From Pectobacterium carotovorum (GTDB lineage Bacteria; Pseudomonadota; Gammaproteobacteria; Enterobacterales; Enterobacteriaceae), in contig CP066552.1 of assembly GCA_016415585.1 (NCBI GenBank), positions 3,224,001 to 3,288,000 on the forward strand: a DNA stretch of 64,000 nucleotides, in the 5' to 3' direction. Every line of letters begins with the position of its first letter. Position 1 is the first letter of the stretch. Positions 58,842-64,000 of this stretch are shown here, piece by piece. A program made the translations under genes and the position numbers. Below the pieces are notes generated by a model. That model was not told where the DNA came from and made no database searches. It was given only the letters and a program-made list of their open reading frames with translations.

Positions 58842-60677
58842 TTAAAGACGATCGAGGAGTTGCTTCAGATCCTTACCCTTCTGGCTTTGCTGATTTTGGC
58901 TGGCCCAATCATTCAGGCGTTTTTTCAGCTCGTCCTGCAGGCGTTTACGCAGCAGTTGATCTACCTGTAATTGGTAATTTAATTTATCCCATTCGCCATA
59001 GATACGTAACGGAATCGCTGTGTTTTTCAGCACGCTGACTAGCTGCTCATCCCCCTGCCACCCTTGCGTGATAGAGACATTCAAGTTGACGTCACACGTC
59101 TGGGCTGGCAAATCGAATTGGCCAGCACCCGTTAGCGACAGCAGCTCTGAGCGGCCATTGAGATCGGTAAGGCGTAACTTACCCGCATTCAATTGTACTT
59201 TCCCAGTCAGCTGTTGCAGTTCGGTATAGCGCTCGTAGCGCTCTTGTCCTCGGACATTCCCATTGCTACGCGCAACAGCCATCTGCACCATTTGCTGGAT
59301 ATTCAAACCCTGTAGACGAACGTTATTGCCTTGCAGCGTCGCTGTCCCCTGCCACTGCTGGAGCAACGCAGGTAGCGCAAAACTATTGCCGCTGAACTGC
59401 CCCACCATCGACAATTTCCCACTGACCGTCTCAGCGGGCGGCGCAAATGCGGACATCAACTGGGATAACTCAACATCCTTGAGATCTGGCCGTAACGTGA
59501 TGTTGGTCGATGACTTCGTCACAACTTTACCGGGTAATGAGAAATGTCCACCGCCCAGTTCACCGCTCAAGGTCGTCACATCCAGCAGCCCCGGCTGATT
59601 GTCTGCCCGTAGTGTAAATTGGCGGACATCGAGTCCACGATAGATCATCGTCGCGGCCTGTAGCGACAGACGTGCCGTGAATGTCTGTAAGCTGTCTTCT
59701 GGTTTGGTTAACCCACTTTCATTTGAAATCACAGGGGCCGATGATTTAGCTGGCACGACAGAGGCATTGTTCTCTTTCACCGACGCGATCCCCAGCAGGG
59801 AATCCAAATCCAGCTTCTCAGACAACAGATCCAATTCGTAATGGGGGATATCCCCCAGCGTCACGCTACCGGCACCCGACAGTTGGCTATTATTGGTATT
59901 GAGTGAAAGCTGGCTAAACGTGATTTTTTCAGGCTGCTGTTGATAACTTGCCTGAACACTCCCCGTTCCGCTGATACCGTTTGCTGGTATTCCTGCCCCC
60001 TGAAGCTGGTAATCTAGCTTGGTAATATTGGCATTGACCTGCTGGGGGAAATGCAGCAAATCGACATCGGCGGCAAGGGAGAAGGCGATATCGCGCTGAT
60101 CGCGATTGATACGGCTTGATAATTCGATGTTGACCTGACGGTCGCTGTTCTGCTCCATCGCAAGATTAATGTCGCGCACGTTAATCTGTTCATTATTGCT
60201 GCGTTGCAGAATCAACAGGCTATCGGCGACTTTGATTTTATCAATATCCAGCCGCCAGTGCCGTTCTTCAGATGGGGTCTGCGATCCCGCAGGGGCAATG
60301 GGCGCATTGTTGGCCTGTTTGGCTTCACTTTCCGGCGTCAGGCGAATAATGGCACCTTTCAGCATCACCTGCTTGACCGCTAGCTTGTGTGACAGCAGCG
60401 GCCACAGTTGCACATCAAGACGCATGTTCTCGGCGCTGACAATCGGCGCACTGGATCCCGGCGCGCTTAACGACATCCCACCAGATAATATGCTCAGTTG
60501 CGGCCACACATGCCAACGCAGATCGCCATCCAGTTGAAGGCGATAGCCGCTACGTTCCTCAACTTGCTTCACCATGTAGGCGCGGAAGTCATTGGGATTA
60601 ACCAGTACGACCAAGGCCGTCATTCCTGCCACCAGCACCACAAGCAGAATTGCCAGCGTCGTCAGAAATCTTCTCAT
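58842..60677 (-). CDS. asmA: AsmA family outer membrane assembly/lipid transport protein
   Basis: The 611-residue protein has one N-terminal membrane helix (LTTLAILLVVLVAGMTALVV) and a long periplasmic part. AsmA landmarks are NPNDFRAYMVKQVEERSGYRLQLDGD split by the family insert, the repeated beta-strand region, and the C-terminal QLLRKRLQDELKKRLNDW. AsmA-like proteins are bridge-like structures thought to carry phospholipids to the outer membrane. It precedes dcd-udk-mrp on the minus strand as in E. coli, though transcribed after dcd. Confidence 0.93.
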   Translation of the reverse strand: MRRFLTTLAILLVVLVAGMTALVVLVNPNDFRAYMVKQVEERSGYRLQLDGDLRWHVWPQLSILSGGMSLSAPGSSAPIVSAENMRLDVQLWPLLSHKLAVKQVMLKGAIIRLTPESEAKQANNAPIAPAGSQTPSEERHWRLDIDKIKVADSLLILQRSNNEQINVRDINLAMEQNSDRQVNIELSSRINRDQRDIAFSLAADVDLLHFPQQVNANITKLDYQLQGAGIPANGISGTGSVQASYQQQPEKITFSQLSLNTNNSQLSGAGSVTLGDIPHYELDLLSEKLDLDSLLGIASVKENNASVVPAKSSAPVISNESGLTKPEDSLQTFTARLSLQAATMIYRGLDVRQFTLRADNQPGLLDVTTLSGELGGGHFSLPGKVVTKSSTNITLRPDLKDVELSQLMSAFAPPAETVSGKLSMVGQFSGNSFALPALLQQWQGTATLQGNNVRLQGLNIQQMVQMAVARSNGNVRGQERYERYTELQQLTGKVQLNAGKLRLTDLNGRSELLSLTGAGQFDLPAQTCDVNLNVSITQGWQGDEQLVSVLKNTAIPLRIYGEWDKLNYQLQVDQLLRKRLQDELKKRLNDWASQNQQSQKGKDLKQLLDRL

Positions 60678-60740
60678 GCCATCCTCATTGCGAAACGCAC
60701 GGCCACCTGCTTTTTACCTTACAGGCCTGTTGCCAGACGC

Positions 60741-61322
60741 TTAGTCTTTATCGATCCGGCTCGCTACCGCACCCTGTTGATCTTTATATTTGGCATCCTG
60801 ACGGCGGTTGTAAGGACGAGCAGCCGGCCCGGAAAGCGGTTCAAAACTCAGAGCGCCAATCATCATGCCGGGGCGTAGCGCCAACGGCAACTTACCTGAA
60901 TTATAGAACTCCAGCACAATTCTTCCTTGCCAGCCTGGATCAATACGGTGTGCGGTGACGTGAACCATCAATCCCAGGCGGGCTAGCGAAGAGCGACCAT
61001 CCAGCCAGCCAACCAAGTTATCCGGCAGCGTAACGGATTCAAACGTTACTGCCAGCGCTAATTCTCCCGGGTGCAGGAAAAACGCCTCGCCTTCAGGCAA
61101 ATTGATTTCATCACTCATCACGCGATCCAGCGCCGCACTGACTTCATCTTTCGGACCACTTAAGTCAATGAAGGCCGCAGTGTGTCCGCGGAAGACGCGA
61201 AACTGATTTCCCAAACGAACATCAACGGTCGCGCCACTGATCCTCTCAGTAGGCGGACGGGGTGTAATCACCAGTCGGCCATCATCCAGCCAGGCTTCAA
61301 TGTCACGGTCACACAGTCTCAT
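60741..61322 (-). CDS. dcd: dCTP deaminase
   Basis: The 193-residue trimeric enzyme deaminates dCTP to dUTP. It begins [20 protein letters not shown] and contains [20 protein letters not shown], with the catalytic glutamate in [20 protein letters not shown] and the C-terminal [19 protein letters not shown]. Start ATG 61322 gives exactly the E. coli length; a frame four codons longer exists. It lies between udk and asmA. Confidence 0.97.
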   Translation of the reverse strand: MRLCDRDIEAWLDDGRLVITPRPPTERISGATVDVRLGNQFRVFRGHTAAFIDLSGPKDEVSAALDRVMSDEINLPEGEAFFLHPGELALAVTFESVTLPDNLVGWLDGRSSLARLGLMVHVTAHRIDPGWQGRIVLEFYNSGKLPLALRPGMMIGALSFEPLSGPAARPYNRRQDAKYKDQQGAVASRIDKD

Positions 61323-61429
61323 CTTATTCTCCATTCGACGCCGGTATCTATCAGATAAACCTCATCTACCCGTCATGCTTCACGTTGCCTCCACGTTAGT
61401 GATGCAACGCGGATTATCCAGGGTAGCGA

Positions 61430-62071
61430 CTACTCAAAAAACTGGCTTATCTTGGCTTTCAAAATATCAATCGCAATACGGTTTTTCCCACCGCGCGGCA
61501 CAATAATGTCGGCATACTGCTTAGAGGGCTCGATAAATTGCAGGAACATCGGGCGCACGGTCTTCTGATACTGTTCCATCACGGAATCCATTGAACGCCC
61601 GCGCTCATTAACGTCGCGACGCATACGACGCAGCAGGCAAATATCCAGCGGCGTATCGACAAAGATGGAGAAATTCATCTCATTACGCAGACGCGCATCC
61701 GTCAGCAGCAGGATACCTTCCAGAATAATGACCTTTTTCAGCTCGATATGCACCGTTTCCTGCTTGCGGGTGTGCTCGACATAGCTGTACTGTGGCACTT
61801 CAATCGCCTGACCAGCCTTAAGCATCTGCAAATGTTTGATTAGCAGACTGTGATCCATCGAACTCGGGTGGTCATAGTTGGTTTTTACCCGTTCTTCCAT
61901 CGTCAGGTGGCTTTGATCTTTATAATAGCTGTCCTCAGATATCACCCCGATATGCTGATCACCAACCTGATCGCGCAATTCCCGATACAAGGTGCTGGAA
62001 ATAAGACTTTTACCCGAAGCGGATGCTCCTGAAATCCCGATGATGACGCACTGGTGAGACTGATCAGTCAT
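61430..62071 (-). CDS. udk: Uridine kinase
   Basis: The 213-residue salvage enzyme phosphorylates uridine and cytidine. Visible motifs are the P-loop [50 protein letters not shown] and [18 protein letters not shown]. Start ATG 62071 gives the E. coli length; the frame extends 23 codons further without sense. It is followed by dcd in the same direction. Confidence 0.97.
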   Translation of the reverse strand: MTDQSHQCVIIGISGASASGKSLISSTLYRELRDQVGDQHIGVISEDSYYKDQSHLTMEERVKTNYDHPSSMDHSLLIKHLQMLKAGQAIEVPQYSYVEHTRKQETVHIELKKVIILEGILLLTDARLRNEMNFSIFVDTPLDICLLRRMRRDVNERGRSMDSVMEQYQKTVRPMFLQFIEPSKQYADIIVPRGGKNRIAIDILKAKISQFFE

Positions 62072-62217
62072 GGTATTAACGACCTGATTAACATAAATAA
62101 AAGAGAGGGGAACGCGCCAACAGGCGCTTTGACGCGGCAATTATAGGGAGTTCCCCCCCTTCACGCTACCCTTTCCACGTATTGCGCCCGAGGGAAATCG
62201 CATGCTGGCGTAGGATC

Positions 62218-62241
62218 AAGCCGGGCCAGAGCCCGGCTTTT
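62218..62241. terminator. Hairpin between mrp and udk
   Basis: AAGCCGGGC, a CAGA loop and GCCCGGCTT form a nine-base stem followed by T residues on the plus strand. Both neighbours are transcribed on the minus strand, where the tail is weaker, so it may be a barrier to antisense transcription or a weak terminator after mrp. Confidence 0.6.
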
Positions 62242-62436
62242 ATACCCGTCATACTTCAAGTTGCATGTGCGTTGGCTTCGTTCACTCACCCGAATCACTT
62301 ACCTGAGCAAGCTCATCGGGATTCCTTACCTTGCCGCGTTACGAGGCGCATAAATGAGCCTCGCCCTACGGGTCAACGCCTTGCGTTGTTCAAAACGCTA
62401 ACGTTTTGTCCTGAAACTCGAATTATTTAGGGTATA
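62241..62436. repeat. ERIC (IRU) element with an internal insert
   Basis: This is a second ERIC copy, inverted relative to the one at 10697-10823. Ends TATACCCGTCATACTTCAAG and CTCGAATTATTTAGGGTATA match that copy, as does the core. It is 196 bases long because about 70 bases are inserted near one end (62338-62409). It fills most of the udk-mrp gap. Confidence 0.92.
62338..62409. repeat. Insert module of about 70 bp inside the ERIC element
   Basis: Compared with the 127 bp copy, these 72 bases replace three. The module includes CGCCCTACGGGT and CAAAACGCTAACGTTTTG, both potential hairpins, and resembles the extra module of repeat copy A at 17290-17369. ERIC elements with inserts near this size are known from Yersinia, so an insert in itself is not new. 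Confidence 0.75.
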
Positions 62437-62443
62437 TAGCAGG

Positions 62444-63553
62444 CTACAGCGCCCGGAAAGAAATCTCGCTGGGGATAACACTACCCTGCCAGTAGAGCTG
62501 AGCGGCAACCTGCCCTGCCAGTTCGCGGTACAGAGAGGTAAATTCGCTGTCCGGCTGGCTGGCCACCGTCGGTTCACCCCGGTCAAGATCTTCACGCAGA
62601 GAGATGTGCAACGGAAGCTGACCCAACAGAAAACAGTGGTATTTTTCTGCCAGCTTCTGCGCGCCGCCCGTGCCAAAGATCGGCTCCAAATGACCACAGT
62701 TGCTACAGATGTGTACGCTCATATTTTCAACGATGCCCAGTACTGGCACGCTGACTTTTTCAAACATTGCGATGCCCTTCATCGCATCCATCAGCGCGAT
62801 ATCCTGTGGCGTCGTCACGACGACCGCACCAGTGACAGGAATGCTCTGTGCCAACGTCAGTTGAATATCTCCCGTGCCCGGCGGCATATCGAGTACCAGA
62901 TAATCCAGATCCGGCCAGAGCGTATCCTGTAGCAATTGCAATAACGCTTTGCTAGCCATCGGCCCACGCCACACCATAGCGTTATCGTCCGTGACCAGAT
63001 AACCAATTGAGTTGGTTGCCAGGCCGTGCGCGATAATCGGTGCCATATGTTGACCGTCCGGCGAGGTTGGGCGCTCACTGGCTGAACCCAGCATAGTCGG
63101 AATAGAAGGACCGTAAATATCGGCATCCAGAATGCCTACATTCGCGCCTTCAGCCGCCAGCGCCAGCGCCATGTTGACCGCCGTGCTCGATTTGCCGACC
63201 CCGCCTTTCCCGGAACTGACGGCGATGATGTTTTTCACGCCCTTCACACCGGCCTGATCGTTAACCCGGCGCAGCGTAGCGATATCGTGCGTTAAGCGCC
63301 ACTCGACCACCTTTGCACCTGATAAACGTAATAGCTCATCGCTAACCGTTTCTTTTAATACTGCCAAGCCACTCAGCCAGACAAACGGCATCGTCAGGTC
63401 GATGTGCAACACGTTGTCCAGCAGCGCACAATGGCGCAGTGCATTCAGTGTCGTCAGGTTATTTTTCAGTGTCGGGTGCTGAAAAGTAGATAAAACCCCG
63501 GTGACCATCGCACGCAGTGCTTCAGGGCGTTGTTCGGGGACTGTCGCGTTCAT
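62444..63553 (-). CDS. mrp: Iron-sulfur cluster carrier, P-loop ATPase Mrp (ApbC)
   Basis: The 369-residue protein has an N-terminal MIP18-like domain (residues 1-95) and a P-loop ATPase domain with IIAVSSGKGGVGKSSTAVNM (deviant Walker A near residue 115) and VLDMPPGTGDIQLTL. The CxxC pair that holds the cluster is visible in VHICSNCGHLEPIFG. It carries iron-sulfur clusters to apoproteins. It is divergent from metG, as in E. coli. Confidence 0.96.
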   Translation of the reverse strand: MNATVPEQRPEALRAMVTGVLSTFQHPTLKNNLTTLNALRHCALLDNVLHIDLTMPFVWLSGLAVLKETVSDELLRLSGAKVVEWRLTHDIATLRRVNDQAGVKGVKNIIAVSSGKGGVGKSSTAVNMALALAAEGANVGILDADIYGPSIPTMLGSASERPTSPDGQHMAPIIAHGLATNSIGYLVTDDNAMVWRGPMASKALLQLLQDTLWPDLDYLVLDMPPGTGDIQLTLAQSIPVTGAVVVTTPQDIALMDAMKGIAMFEKVSVPVLGIVENMSVHICSNCGHLEPIFGTGGAQKLAEKYHCFLLGQLPLHISLREDLDRGEPTVASQPDSEFTSLYRELAGQVAAQLYWQGSVIPSEISFRAL

Positions 63554-63776
63554 TCCGGCTCCTTGAAATTCTCATATTTGACCGTTGAGACCGTATATAG
63601 CATACCAGAGCGAGGGAAGCCTGACGCCCTTCGGCGTCAAAAACGTGGAAACGCTACGCAAAATAAAATCTGCCATGTGGTTTACTGCCGTTTTTACTCA
63701 CGCCAGCGGTTTACGCAGCAAGGCGCTATCGGTTAACATCGATCTCCCTCTATTCACAAAAGAAAGCAAGTTCCTC

Positions 63777-64000
63777 ATGACTCAAGTCGCAAAGAAAATC
63801 CTGGTAACGTGCGCGCTGCCTTACGCTAATGGTTCAATCCACCTCGGTCATATGCTTGAACACGTTCAGGCCGATATTTGGGTTCGTTACCAGCGAATGC
63901 GCGGCAACCAGGTTCACTTTATCTGTGCGGACGACGCCCACGGCACGCCAATTATGCTGAAAGCACAGCAGATGGGGATTGCGCCGGAACAGATGATTGC
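63777..64000 (+). CDS. metG: Methionyl-tRNA synthetase (5' fragment)
   Basis: Only the first 74 codons or so lie in the window. They begin [19 protein letters not shown] and include the class I HIGH-type motif as [16 protein letters not shown], followed by [20 protein letters not shown], which identifies MetG. The start has an AAAGAAAGCAAG stretch upstream as a modest ribosome binding site. The gene continues beyond the window. Confidence 0.96.
   Translation, partial: MTQVAKKILVTCALPYANGSIHLGHMLEHVQADIWVRYQRMRGNQVHFICADDAHGTPIMLKAQQMGIAPEQMI

Overview
The window is chromosomal DNA of an enterobacterium, most likely Pectobacterium or a close relative in Pectobacteriaceae. The right end keeps the order seen in E. 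coli (metG, mrp, udk, dcd, asmA, then yegH, wza, wzb, wzc). The repeats are of the enterobacterial ERIC type. The metabolic islands (two aryl-beta-glucoside loci, a complete myo-inositol locus, a ferric-iron type ABC transporter) suit a plant-associated soft-rot bacterium. The genus call is inference; no marker gene was compared.

Left part (1-6.8 kb): the end of a beta-glucoside PTS transporter, a GH1 6-phospho-beta-glucosidase and a BglG-type antiterminator; then a three-gene ABC transporter resembling the ferric-iron (AfuABC/FbpABC/YfuABC) family, whose ATPase lacks the usual C-terminal domain; then a ParD-type antitoxin with no toxin gene.

Inositol region (6.9-22.5 kb): a minus-strand run iolG, periplasmic binding protein, ABC ATPase, permease, a second Gfo/Idh-type oxidoreductase, iolC (fused kinase-aldolase), iolE and iolB, with iolD and iolA as separate minus-strand units and iolR (RpiR family) divergent from iolA. 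Uptake is by an ABC system. A shared near-palindrome lies before both iolG and iolA and is proposed as the IolR operator. Two copies of a roughly 250-315 bp non-coding repeat flank iolD, and an ERIC element sits inside the long operon.

Middle (22.5-31 kb): a small monooxygenase-like protein, an AdrA/DgcC-type diguanylate cyclase (MASE2 plus GGDEF), a second antiterminator plus GH1 pair with a readable CRP site, promoter, RAT and terminator, and a yjbEFGH (gfcABCD-like) exopolysaccharide operon with an internal attenuator.

Polysaccharide region (31.5-54 kb): read on the minus strand it starts at a JUMPstart/ops element, then a WecA-like initiating transferase, wza, wzb, wzc, rmlA, rmlD, rmlC, an fdtA-fdtB set with a broken acetyltransferase gene between, wzx, a hexapeptide acetyltransferase, a glycosyltransferase, wzy, two glycosyltransferases, a TviB/WbpA dehydrogenase, a TviC/WbpP epimerase, a last glycosyltransferase, then galF and gnd. 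The block from about 34.4 to 47 kb is markedly AT-rich, as usual for exchanged surface-polysaccharide genes. The predicted sugars are L-rhamnose, a 3-amino-3,6-dideoxyhexose (Fuc3N/Qui3N) and HexNAcA; rmlB is missing from the window.

Right part (54.7-64 kb): yegH, a MntA-HepT toxin-antitoxin pair and dcuC placed between yegH and asmA, then asmA, dcd, udk, an ERIC element carrying a roughly 70 bp insert, mrp and the start of metG. The ERIC insert resembles a module inside one of the repeats beside iolD, the most unusual structural observation here. I found no CRISPR array, tRNA, rRNA, prophage or transposase gene.
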